A stretch of 61,805 bases of DNA. Source: Prevotella sp. GTDB lineage: Bacteria; Bacteroidota; Bacteroidia; Bacteroidales; Bacteroidaceae. Position 1 is the stretch's first letter. The number at the start of each line of letters is the position of its first letter. Under the pieces are notes generated by a model that ran no database searches, was not told the DNA's origin, and saw only the letters and a program-made list of their open reading frames with translations. The translations under genes were made by a program, and so were the position numbers. The DNA lies in contig JAEEVA010000016.1 in the NCBI GenBank assembly GCA_016286995.1, positions 1-61,805 on the forward strand, given 5' to 3'. Below, in pieces: positions 16,513 through 24,378 of this stretch.

Positions 16513-16556
16513 AACCCCTGTCTTGGATTTTTTTCCAACCAGGGGTTTTCCTTTTC
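16513..16556 (+). terminator. terminator after tRNA-Phe
   Basis: AACCCCTG (16513-16520) pairs with CAGGGGTT (16540-16547), with an inner TTGGA/TCCAA stem, and is followed by TTCCTTTT. The double stem makes this the strongest terminator in the window. Confidence 0.85.
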
Positions 16557-16683
16557 AACAAACTTTCCTGACTTTCTCGGCTGCTCCTGACTCTTCCTAC
16601 TGTTAATATTCCGTTAAATATGGCATTCTTATCGAAGAATTGACATATTATTTCTATTAACGGCTCAAAAAGTGCCGAAAATG

Positions 16684-16715
16684 TTTGGCAATTTCGTCGA
16701 TAATCTTTACCTTTG
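16684..16715 (+). promoter_or_regulatory. promoter of the tolC-macA-macB operon
   Basis: TTTG at 16684-16687, a 20-base spacer and TACCTTTG at 16708-16715, 39 bases before the tolC ATG. No other strong promoter was seen up to cysE, so it may serve all the genes to 24.3 kb. Confidence 0.8.
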
Positions 16716-16754
16716 CATCGTGGAAAAGCTTATAGTTATAATATAATAAGGTAT

Positions 16755-18128
16755 ATGAAGCAAAATGATTTCAATCAGGGAGTCAGGTGGGTCAAGACGA
16801 GCATTGTGCTTGGTCTGCTGACCCTTTTGCCTTTGTCGGCTAATGCTCAGAAACAGTGGACACTGGCCGACTGCATCAATTATGCCATTGAGAACAACAT
16901 CACGCTACGCCAGGCAAGGCTGAAGCAGTATGGAGCAACGGAAACCCGCAAACAGTCGGCGGCTGCTTTGTTCCCTACACTCTCGGCCTCGACCAACCAG
17001 AGTGTGGGCTACCGTCCTTGGCAGAATGCTGGTACGGCGACTGTGTCCAATGGCACGGTGAGCACATCGGCGAACAAGAGCTATTATAATGGCAGCTATA
17101 GCGTGAGTGCCCAGTGGACGGTTTGGAACGGCTGGCAGAATGTTAACCAGTTAAAAAAGAACCGGTTGTCGGAGGAACAAGCTGGTCTGACAGCAGACGA
17201 GACGGCCAACTCCATCCAGGAGAAGATAGCCCAGCTGTACGTCAAAATATTATATATGACGGAGGCTATCGAGGTGCATCGCCAGAGTTTGGAGACCAGC
17301 AAGAAGAATGAAGAGCGTGGCCGGCAGATGGTGGACGTGGGTAAAATGTCGAAGGCCGACCTGGCTCAGTTGACTGCCCAGCGTTCCACTGACGAATATA
17401 ATATTGTGGAGGCCGAGTCGAATCTGGCCGACTCAAAGTTGCAGTTGAAGCAGTTGCTGGAGATTACGAGCACGGATGCTTTCGAGATAGCTGTTCCCAA
17501 TGCTACTGATGAACAGGCACTGGCTCCGATTCCATCGCTGGCTGAAGTCTATGAGACTGCCTTGGAGTTGCGTCCTGAGATTCGTAACTCAAAGCTGGGT
17601 ATTGAGTCGAGCGAGCTGCAGCTGAAGATAGCCCGTGCAGGTTGGCTGCCCACTGTCAGCATGACGGGTGGATTGGGAACCTCTACCAATTCGATGTCGC
17701 AGAATGGCTGGGGCTCGCAGGTGAAGACCAACTTCGATGCTTCGGCAGGTGTCAGCGTCAGTATTCCCATCGTCGACGGACGTAAGGCCAGAACAGCTGT
17801 CAACAGTGCCCGTATTGCTATGGAGGAGGCACAGCTTGAATTGCAGGACAGGGAGAAACAGCTGTATTCTACCCTTGAGGGCTTCTGGCTTGACGCCCAG
17901 AACAACCAACAGAAGTTCCGCACGTCACTGACTACGGTGGAGAGTGAGCAAGCTTCGTATAACCTGCTGTCAGAGCAGTTCCAGCTGGGACTGAAGAACA
18001 TTGTGGAGCTGATGACGGGTAAGGACAAACTGTTGCAGGCCCAGCAGAATAAGCTGCAGTCAAAGTATATAACGATTCTGGCGATGCAGCTGCTGAAGTT
18101 CTATCAGGGATATGAGATGAGTCTCTGA
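16755..18128 (+). CDS. tolC: TolC-family outer membrane efflux protein
   Basis: From the ATG at 16755 the protein has 457 residues with a signal peptide ending SANAQ. The mature start, QWTLADCINYAIENN, is the typical opening of OEP/TolC proteins, and two long alpha-helical coiled repeats rich in Gln, Glu and Ala follow (about 60-240 and 265-450). It should form the outer membrane channel of a tripartite exporter with the MacA-like adaptor and MacB-like ABC transporter encoded next. The longer TTG-started frame at 16713 runs through the promoter and is rejected. Confidence 0.92.
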   Translation: MKQNDFNQGVRWVKTSIVLGLLTLLPLSANAQKQWTLADCINYAIENNITLRQARLKQYGATETRKQSAAALFPTLSASTNQSVGYRPWQNAGTATVSNGTVSTSANKSYYNGSYSVSAQWTVWNGWQNVNQLKKNRLSEEQAGLTADETANSIQEKIAQLYVKILYMTEAIEVHRQSLETSKKNEERGRQMVDVGKMSKADLAQLTAQRSTDEYNIVEAESNLADSKLQLKQLLEITSTDAFEIAVPNATDEQALAPIPSLAEVYETALELRPEIRNSKLGIESSELQLKIARAGWLPTVSMTGGLGTSTNSMSQNGWGSQVKTNFDASAGVSVSIPIVDGRKARTAVNSARIAMEEAQLELQDREKQLYSTLEGFWLDAQNNQQKFRTSLTTVESEQASYNLLSEQFQLGLKNIVELMTGKDKLLQAQQNKLQSKYITILAMQLLKFYQGYEMSL

Positions 18129-18130
18129 GA

Positions 18131-18241
18131 ATTAAGAGTTAAGAAGTAAGAATTAAGAGGTGTCGGCTTCGCCGAGTAAGAGTTAAGAAGTAAGAATTAA
18201 GAGTTATTGCCCTTGGGCAATTTAAGAATTGAGGATTTAAG
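18131..18241. repeat. heptamer array with two small hairpins, tolC-macA gap
   Basis: ATTAAGA, GTTAAGA, AGTAAGA, ATTAAGA (18131-18158) are followed by the hairpin TCGGC-TTC-GCCGA (18163-18175). Then come AGTAAGA, GTTAAGA, AGTAAGA, ATTAAGA (18175-18202), the hairpin TTGCCC-TT-GGGCAA (18207-18220), and three looser units. The array fills the whole gap. The hairpins lack U-tracts, so they are not obvious terminators. Confidence 0.85.
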
Positions 18242-18243
18242 AT

Positions 18244-19440
18244 ATGATGAAGAATAAGAAAGTTTGGTGGGGCATCGGTGCCGTCGTCATCATCGCCCTG
18301 GTCATTTGGATGTGTTCAGGTGGCAAGAAAGAAGAAAAGGTAGAGTTCGAGACTGCCAAGATCGTGAAGCAGGACATCAAGACGTCCGTCACCGCAACAG
18401 GTACCATTGAGCCTGTGACCAGCGTCACCGTGGGTACGCAGGTGTCGGGCATCGTGTCGAAGCTGTATGTTGACTACAACAGTATCGTCAAGAAGGGACA
18501 GGTTATTGCCGAACTCGACAAGACCAATCTCATCAGTGAGTTGAATACGGCCAAGGCCAACCTCTCGTCGGCCCAGAGTACGCTGAATTATGAGCAGGCC
18601 AACTACAACCGATACAAGACGCTGTACGACAAAGGGCTGGTTTCTGCCGATGAGTATGAGAATGCCCGCTTGTCGTATGACAAAGCTCGCCAGCAGGTCA
18701 ACACCAGTCGTGAGAGTGTACAGAAGGCTCAGACCAATCTGGGCTATGCTACCATTACCAGTCCTATTGACGGCGTTGTACTCTCGAAGAGTGTCGAGGA
18801 AGGCCAGACCGTGGCAGCATCGTTCAATACGCCTGAGCTGTTCACTATTGCCCAGGACCTCACCGATATGCGTGTCATTGCCAACATCGACGAGGCTGAC
18901 ATTGGTGGTGTGAAGGAAGGTCAGCACGTGACATTCACCGTTGACGCCTTCCCTGACGACAAGTTTGAGGGACAGGTGACGCAGGTGCGTCAGCAGGCCA
19001 CTACCGAGAGCAATGTGGTGACTTACGAGGTGGTCATTTCAGCTCCCAACAACGACCTGAAGCTGAAGCCTGGTCTGACGGCCAATGTCACCATCTTCAC
19101 ACTTGAAAAGAACAATGTGCTGTCAGCTCCTGCCAAAGCCCTGCGTTTCGTACCTAACGAGGCCCTGCTGACCAAGGACCAGAAGATTGAGGACGTGGAG
19201 GCTCCCACCAAGGTGTGGACGCTGGAGGGTAACACTTTCAAGGCCCATGCCGTCGAAGTCGGTACCACCAACGGTATGCTGACTGAGATTGTCAGTGGCA
19301 TTGGCGAGGGTACGGAGGTGCTTGTCGACTTCACTATCAGCGGTGGTGAGGAAATGCCGCAGGAACAGGCCTCGAATCCCTTCATGCCGCGTCCGAGACA
19401 GAACAACAGACAACAGAACGGTCAACAACCGAAAAAGTAA
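18244..19440 (+). CDS. macA: MacA-like periplasmic adaptor protein
   Basis: The 398-residue protein has one N-terminal membrane anchor (residues 7-24, with Cys24 in a poor lipobox). The barrel-sandwich and hairpin architecture of membrane-fusion adaptors follows: TVTVGTQVSGIVSKLYV and LGYATITSPIDGVVLSKSVE are the two lipoyl half-motifs, flanking a coiled-coil hairpin (about 95-165). It ends in a Gln/Asn/Pro-rich tail. It should couple the MacB-like transporter to TolC, exporting peptides, lipopeptides or macrolide-like compounds; the substrate is unknown. ATG 18244 or 18247 could serve as start. Confidence 0.92.
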   Translation: MMKNKKVWWGIGAVVIIALVIWMCSGGKKEEKVEFETAKIVKQDIKTSVTATGTIEPVTSVTVGTQVSGIVSKLYVDYNSIVKKGQVIAELDKTNLISELNTAKANLSSAQSTLNYEQANYNRYKTLYDKGLVSADEYENARLSYDKARQQVNTSRESVQKAQTNLGYATITSPIDGVVLSKSVEEGQTVAASFNTPELFTIAQDLTDMRVIANIDEADIGGVKEGQHVTFTVDAFPDDKFEGQVTQVRQQATTESNVVTYEVVISAPNNDLKLKPGLTANVTIFTLEKNNVLSAPAKALRFVPNEALLTKDQKIEDVEAPTKVWTLEGNTFKAHAVEVGTTNGMLTEIVSGIGEGTEVLVDFTISGGEEMPQEQASNPFMPRPRQNNRQQNGQQPKK

Positions 19441-19446
19441 TTAACA

Positions 19447-19505
19447 ATGGATTACACGGATTGAACGGACTAAATAATCATCGTGTTTGAATCCGTATAA
19501 TCCAT
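19447..19505. repeat. inverted repeat with dispersed GGATTGAACGG word, macA-macB gap
   Basis: ATGGATTACACGGATT (19447-19462) and AATCCGTATAATCCAT (19490-19505) are inverted copies with one mismatch around a 27-base centre. The 14-mer ACGGATTGAACGGA at 19456-19469 recurs exactly at 38943-38956. It lies inside an operon, so it would be transcribed as a hairpin. Confidence 0.75.
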
Positions 19506-19531
19506 GAAATCCGTTGTCGAAAGAAAGAAAT

Positions 19532-20284
19532 ATGGAAGAAAGAAAAGTAGTCATAGAGTTGCAGAACGTCAAGCGCTACTTCCAGGTGGGTTCCGAAACG
19601 GTGAAGGCTCTGCGTGGTGTCTCGTTCAAGATTTATGAGGGCGAGTTTGTTACTATTCAGGGAACATCGGGAAGTGGCAAGTCGACGCTGCTCAACCAGC
19701 TGGGCTGTCTGGACACACCCACCAGCGGTGAGTATTTCCTTGACGGCATCAGCGTGCGTTCCATGTCGAAGACCCAGCGTGCCCACTTGCGCAACCAGAA
19801 GATAGGTTTTGTGTTTCAGAACTACAACCTGCTGGCCAAGACCACCGCTGTGGAGAATGTCGAACTGCCCTTGATGTACAACTCGAAATACGATGCCAGC
19901 CAGCGTCGCGAGGCAGCCATCAAGGCTTTACAGGCCGTAGGTTTGGGCGATCGATTGCAACATAAGAGCAACGAGATGTCGGGCGGTCAGATGCAGCGTG
20001 TGGCCATTGCCCGTGCCTTGGTGAATAACCCTGCCGTGCTGTTGGCCGACGAGGCCACCGGTAACCTCGATACACGTACGTCGTTCGAGATGCTGGTACT
20101 CTTCCAAGAGCTGTACAAACAGGGTCACACCATCATCTTTGTGACCCACAACCCTGAAATTGCCGAATACAGCAGTCGTAATATCAACCTGCGTGACGGC
20201 AAGATTCGCGAGGACACTATCAATACGAATATCAAATCGGCAGCCGAGGCACTGGCCAAGCTGCCTGCCCCACAGGATGATTAA
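19532..20284 (+). CDS. macB: MacB-type ABC transporter ATP-binding protein
   Basis: The 250-residue ATPase has Walker A GTSGSGKS (44-51), a Q-loop, signature MSGGQMQRVAIARAL, Walker B VLLADEATGNLD and the switch histidine in VTHNPE. It belongs to the LolD/MacB group that works with FtsX-like permeases. In the classic MacB one polypeptide carries both parts; here the ATPase and permease are separate genes. The ATG at 19532 is preferred over the TTG at 19514, which lies in filler sequence. Confidence 0.93.
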   Translation: MEERKVVIELQNVKRYFQVGSETVKALRGVSFKIYEGEFVTIQGTSGSGKSTLLNQLGCLDTPTSGEYFLDGISVRSMSKTQRAHLRNQKIGFVFQNYNLLAKTTAVENVELPLMYNSKYDASQRREAAIKALQAVGLGDRLQHKSNEMSGGQMQRVAIARALVNNPAVLLADEATGNLDTRTSFEMLVLFQELYKQGHTIIFVTHNPEIAEYSSRNINLRDGKIREDTINTNIKSAAEALAKLPAPQDD

Positions 20285-20293
20285 AAGGTAAAA

Positions 20294-20326
20294 GTGAAAA
20301 GTGAATAGTGAATAATTTGCTACCGC
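20294..20326 (+). repeat. GTGAATA heptamers plus ATTTGCTACCGC before the permease gene
   Basis: GTGAAAA, GTGAATA, GTGAATA (20294-20314) are followed by ATTTGCTACCGC (20315-20326), which touches the ATG at 20327. This is one of four copies of the composite element. Confidence 0.85.
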
Positions 20327-21544
20327 ATGAATATATCAAATTTATTTAAGGTTAGCCTGAAGGCCGTTGCCAACAACAAGATGCGGTCGTTCCTATCGAT
20401 GCTGGGTATCATCATCGGTGTGGCTGCCGTCATCATCATGATGGCCATTGGACAAGGGTCGAAGGAGAGTATCCGTAAGGAACTGTCGACGATGGGTACC
20501 AACCTGCTGACTATCCGTCCGGGTGCCGATATGCGTGGTGGTGTACGTCAGGACCCGTCAGCCATGCAGACATTGAAGATGGCCGATTATGAGCGTATTG
20601 TACGTGAGAAGAAGTTTGTGACGAAGGTGTCACCGGAGGTCACCGCCAGCGGTCAGGCCATCTACGGCAACAACAATACCAATGCCTCAATGTATGGTGA
20701 GTCCATCGACTACCTCGACATCCGCCAGTGGGTCATCGAGGAGGGTGACTGCTTCACGGAAGAGGATATCAAGAAAGCCGCCAAGGTGTGTGTCATAGGT
20801 GCTACCATCGTTAAGGAACTCTTTGGCGAACATACCGACCCCATTGGAAAGACCATTCGTTTCAAGTCGATTCCTATGCGTGTCGTCGGTGTGCTGAAAT
20901 CGAAGGGCTACAACTCGTGGGGTATGGATCAGGACAACGTCATCATTGCTCCCTATACCACCGTCATGAAGCGTATCGCTGCGCAGACCTATTTCTCGAG
21001 CATTGTCTGTTCGGCCATCACTGAAGAGTTGTCGGATGCAGCCATCGAGGAACTGACACAGATTCTACGCGACAACCATAAGCTGAAAGAAGATGCAGAT
21101 GACGACTTCACCATTCGTTCGCAGGCTGAGATGATGGAAACGATGTCGTCAACGATGGATACCGTCACCATCATCCTCGTCGTGGCCGCAGCCTTCTCGT
21201 TGCTCGTGGCTGGTATCGGCATCATGAATATCATGCTGGTGTCCGTGACAGAGCGAACGAAGGAAATCGGACTGCGTATGGCCGTGGGTGCAACAGGTCC
21301 AGTTATATCGCTGCAGTTCCTCATCGAGTCGGTGCTCATATCCGTCACGGGTGGTCTGATAGGGATCCTCGTAGGCTGTTCAGCCAGCGCTTTCCTCGGC
21401 TCCTTCGGCATGCCGTCCAGTGTGCCGGCATGGAGTATCTACGTTTCGTTCTTCGTATGTGTGTGCATTGGCGTACTCTTCGGCTACATCCCAGCCCAGA
21501 AAGCCGCCAATATGGATCCTATAGAAGCTATCAGGCACGAGTAG
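20327..21544 (+). CDS. MacB/FtsX-like ABC transporter permease
   Basis: The 405-residue product has an N-terminal helix (about 20-45), a large periplasmic MacB core domain (about 50-270), and three C-terminal helices with an FtsX domain (SVTERTKEIGLRMAVGA at about 305). It ends in the typical NMDPIEAIRHE. It should form the inner membrane part of the exporter, using mechanical transmission rather than direct substrate passage as in E. coli MacB. The start codon touches the upstream composite repeat, so any ribosome contact lies within that element. Confidence 0.92.
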   Translation: MNISNLFKVSLKAVANNKMRSFLSMLGIIIGVAAVIIMMAIGQGSKESIRKELSTMGTNLLTIRPGADMRGGVRQDPSAMQTLKMADYERIVREKKFVTKVSPEVTASGQAIYGNNNTNASMYGESIDYLDIRQWVIEEGDCFTEEDIKKAAKVCVIGATIVKELFGEHTDPIGKTIRFKSIPMRVVGVLKSKGYNSWGMDQDNVIIAPYTTVMKRIAAQTYFSSIVCSAITEELSDAAIEELTQILRDNHKLKEDADDDFTIRSQAEMMETMSSTMDTVTIILVVAAAFSLLVAGIGIMNIMLVSVTERTKEIGLRMAVGATGPVISLQFLIESVLISVTGGLIGILVGCSASAFLGSFGMPSSVPAWSIYVSFFVCVCIGVLFGYIPAQKAANMDPIEAIRHE

Positions 21545-21548
21545 AATT

Positions 21549-21576
21549 GAGAAGTGTTAAGTGAGAAGTGTTAAGT
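21549..21576. repeat. four heptamer units before the histidine kinase gene
   Basis: GAGAAGT, GTTAAGT, GAGAAGT, GTTAAGT (21549-21576) fill the gap between the permease stop and the kinase ATG at 21578. Confidence 0.85.
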
Positions 21577-21577
21577 T

Positions 21578-22648
21578 ATGAATAAACGACTGAAGGTTTT
21601 CCTGCATATCGTCTTCTGGGCATATATGTTCCTGTCGCCCATGCAATACATGCGTGGTACGGGTATGTCTATGTTGCAGTACGCCATGAACTGCATGTCG
21701 CCGTTGCTGCTTATGGTAGTATTCTATGCCAACTACAAATGGTTGACACCCCAGTATTTCGTGGCTGGCAAGCATCGCTACTTCCTGCTCATCAATGCTT
21801 TTATGATATTGGCGTTCAGCATCGTGCTGTACTACTGGGGGGACTTTACTCGTGAGATGTTCCAACCTGGCTCCAGTCAGCGCAAGCCTGACGCCTTGGA
21901 TTCCTTCTTCTTCTTTGTCCGCGACGGCATCAACTTCGCCATCTTTGCTACGGTGGCCACCTGCCTCAAACTGGCACAGCAGTGGATGTGGGCCGACGAT
22001 GCACGTCGTGCGGCAGAGACGGCGCGAGCCGATGCTGAGTTGAGTAATCTGCGCAACCAAATCAATCCGCACTTCCTGCTCAACACGCTGAATAACATCT
22101 ATGCGCTGACGGCCTTCGATACCCCCAAAGCTCAGGAATCCATTCAGGAACTCTCCAAGATGTTGCGTCACATTCTCTATGACTACCAGCAGCCCACGGT
22201 ATCGTTCAAGGACGAGGTGGAATTCCTCGAGAACTATGTCAAGCTGATGCGTATCCGTTTGCCGCAGTCTGTCGACGTCACCTTCAAGTCGCGCTGTTCG
22301 ACGTTCAATGTTGAGGTGGCTCCCATGATCTTCATCTCGCTTGTGGAGAACGCCTTTAAGCATGGTGTTAGCCCAACGGAACCCTCGTTTATCCATATTA
22401 GCTTGGAAGCCGACGAGCATCAGATCGTCTGTGACATCCAGAACTCGAACTTCCCCAAGGCCATTGGTGACCATAGTGGTCATGGCATCGGTTTGCAACA
22501 GGTGCAGCGTCGTCTGGAACTGGCCTACTACGAGAACCACACTTGGACGAAAGGTGTCTCTGACGACGGCAAAACCTATCATTCTCGCATCCAGATTACT
22601 GACTGGATGGAGGCGAATAGTAAGTTAAGAGTGAAGAGTGAAGAATAA
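21578..22648 (+). CDS. LytS-type sensor histidine kinase
   Basis: The protein has 356 residues. Four N-terminal membrane helices (to about 135) have little extracytoplasmic sequence, which suggests sensing at the membrane. The His_kinase domain follows, with phospho-acceptor His165 in NQINPHFLLNTLNNIY, an N-box in SLVENAFKHGV and a G-box in HGIGLQQVQRRL. It pairs with the LytTR regulator encoded 31 bp downstream. Being cotranscribed with a MacAB-TolC set, the pair may sense envelope stress or the exported compound; that is inference. Its last residues, NSKLRVKSEE, are encoded by the heptamer array at 22621. Confidence 0.92.
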   Translation: MNKRLKVFLHIVFWAYMFLSPMQYMRGTGMSMLQYAMNCMSPLLLMVVFYANYKWLTPQYFVAGKHRYFLLINAFMILAFSIVLYYWGDFTREMFQPGSSQRKPDALDSFFFFVRDGINFAIFATVATCLKLAQQWMWADDARRAAETARADAELSNLRNQINPHFLLNTLNNIYALTAFDTPKAQESIQELSKMLRHILYDYQQPTVSFKDEVEFLENYVKLMRIRLPQSVDVTFKSRCSTFNVEVAPMIFISLVENAFKHGVSPTEPSFIHISLEADEHQIVCDIQNSNFPKAIGDHSGHGIGLQQVQRRLELAYYENHTWTKGVSDDGKTYHSRIQITDWMEANSKLRVKSEE

Positions 22649-22676
22649 ATAGTAAATTATCAAATCGTAAATAAAC
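22621..22676. repeat. heptamer array across the kinase stop codon
   Basis: TAAGTTA, AGAGTGA, AGAGTGA, AGAATAA, ATAGTAA and looser units ATTATCA, AATCGTA, AATAAAC run to the regulator ATG at 22680. The kinase stop codon TAA (22646-22648) is in the fourth unit. Confidence 0.7.
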
Positions 22677-22679
22677 ATT

Positions 22680-23390
22680 ATGACCATCAATTGCGCCATT
22701 ATCGACGATGAGCCATTGGCAGCAGGCCTGCTGAAGAGCTACACAGAGAAAACCCCGTTTCTCAACCTGATAGGAACCTATGGCTCCGCACTGGAAGCCA
22801 TGAAGGAACTGCGCGACCGTCCTGCACAGCTACTGTTCCTCGACATCCAGATGCCGGAACTGTCAGGCATCGAGTTTGCCAAGATACTGCCTGCCGACAC
22901 GAAGATTATCTTTACTACGGCCTTCCAGCAGTATGCCATCGAAGGCTATAAAGTCAATGCCATCGACTACCTCATGAAGCCCATCTCCTACGACGACTTC
23001 CTGAAGGCAGCCAACAAGGCCCTCGACTGGTTCTCTGTGTCACAGCGTCAACAGGCTACCGCTCTGGATCGTTTTATGTTTGTCAAGAGTGATTATAAGC
23101 TTATCCGCGTGTCCCTCGACAACATCCTGTATATCGAGGGACTGAAGGACTACGTGCGCATCTACCTCGAGGACGGTACCAAGATTATGTCGCTCATGAA
23201 TATGAAGAAACTCGAAGACTACATGCCCCGTCCCGAGTTCCTGCGTACCCATCGTTCCTACATTGTCCACATGACCAAAGTGCAACAGGTAGACCGCTTT
23301 CGTATTGTCTTCGGCACCGAGTATATACCTATTTCCGATAGCTACAAGGACGACGTGCAACAGTATTTCGAGCAGCACACACTGTCATAG
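22680..23390 (+). CDS. LytTR-family response regulator
   Basis: The receiver domain (1-120) has the acidic pair in IIDDEPLAAG, phospho-acceptor Asp55 in LFLDIQMPELSG, and the conserved Lys in YLMKPISYDDF. A LytTR DNA-binding domain fills about 140-236 (KSDYKLIRV, ILYIEGLKDYVRIY, RTHRSYIVHM). It is the cognate partner of the LytS-type kinase upstream, and LytTR regulators typically act on promoters close to their own genes, so the efflux operon or cysE is a plausible target. The stop TAG leads directly into a TTCATAG repeat array. Confidence 0.94.
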   Translation: MTINCAIIDDEPLAAGLLKSYTEKTPFLNLIGTYGSALEAMKELRDRPAQLLFLDIQMPELSGIEFAKILPADTKIIFTTAFQQYAIEGYKVNAIDYLMKPISYDDFLKAANKALDWFSVSQRQQATALDRFMFVKSDYKLIRVSLDNILYIEGLKDYVRIYLEDGTKIMSLMNMKKLEDYMPRPEFLRTHRSYIVHMTKVQQVDRFRIVFGTEYIPISDSYKDDVQQYFEQHTLS

Positions 23391-23397
23391 TTTTCAG

Positions 23398-23418
23398 TTC
23401 ATAGTTTATAGTTTATAG
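23398..23418. repeat. three heptamer units before cysE
   Basis: TTCATAG, TTTATAG, TTTATAG (23398-23418) lie between the regulator stop and the cysE ATG at 23421. The same TCATAG word contains the regulator's stop codon. Confidence 0.75.
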
Positions 23419-23420
23419 TT

Positions 23421-24329
23421 ATGAAGGATAACGACATACTGCTGAAGAATGTGACCCTGCTGTCGAAACTCGCTGAGCAGGAAGTCCGCATGATGCCTGC
23501 AACAGAGGCACCATTGCCCTCTGTCGAGAAGGTTCGCCAGATTGTCAGTCTGGTTAAGAGCATCATCTTCCCTGACTACTTCAACAAGCGCCAGCCCGAT
23601 GAGACTGTTCGCTCCTATACCATCGGCGTACACATGGTGGAACTGGTGCGACTCCTTGTCAAACAGATAGCCCACGGCCTGCAATTCTGCGAGTGCGACG
23701 CTGTCGATACCAAGCAGAAAGCCTATGCCGAGGCCGAGCGCCTGTGTAGTGAGTTCATCAACGCTTTACCCGAAATCAAGCGCATGCTCTATACCGACGT
23801 TCAGGCTATGTTTGACAATGACCCTGCCGCCCCTAACTATGGCGAAGTCATTTTCTGCTATCCTGTTGTCAATGCTATGACTCACTACCGCATCGCCCAT
23901 AAACTACATGAGCTGAAGGTTCCTGTCATCCCACGCATCATCACCGAGCAGGCACACTCCAAAACCGGCATCGACATCCATCCAGGTGCCCAGATTGGCG
24001 AATACTTCGCCATCGATCACGGTACGGGCGTCGTCATTGGCGAGACGTGCATCATCGGCAATCACGTCACTCTTTATCAAGGTGTCACCCTTGGTGCTAA
24101 GAGTTTCAAGTATGACGAGCAAGGTAATATGCTCAACGTGCCACGCCACCCAGTTATCGAGGACCATGTCACTATCTACTCCAACGCCTCTATTTTGGGA
24201 CGCATCACTATCGGCCATCATTCCACCATTGGTGGCAACATCTGGCTTACTCACGATGTGCCGCCTCATTCGCGTATCCTTCAGTCGAAGGCTGTCGACG
24301 TCTCATTCAATGGTGGACTGGGCATTTAA
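23421..24329 (+). CDS. cysE: serine O-acetyltransferase
   Basis: It transfers acetyl from acetyl-CoA to L-serine, the first step of cysteine synthesis. The 302-residue protein has an N-terminal helical domain (about 1-180) followed by a left-handed beta-helix of hexapeptide repeats: GIDIHPGAQIGEYFAIDHG carries the catalytic Asp-His, and VVIGETCIIGNHVTLYQGV and LGRITIGHHSTIGGNIW continue the helix. Length and layout match the longer EpsC-type enzymes of Bacteroidota. It follows the two-component genes closely and converges on clpC. Confidence 0.94.
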   Translation: MKDNDILLKNVTLLSKLAEQEVRMMPATEAPLPSVEKVRQIVSLVKSIIFPDYFNKRQPDETVRSYTIGVHMVELVRLLVKQIAHGLQFCECDAVDTKQKAYAEAERLCSEFINALPEIKRMLYTDVQAMFDNDPAAPNYGEVIFCYPVVNAMTHYRIAHKLHELKVPVIPRIITEQAHSKTGIDIHPGAQIGEYFAIDHGTGVVIGETCIIGNHVTLYQGVTLGAKSFKYDEQGNMLNVPRHPVIEDHVTIYSNASILGRITIGHHSTIGGNIWLTHDVPPHSRILQSKAVDVSFNGGLGI

Positions 24330-24378
24330 TTTGTCCAGTCGAAGTAGTTTGAATTGACGGAGAATACAGAGACGGGAG

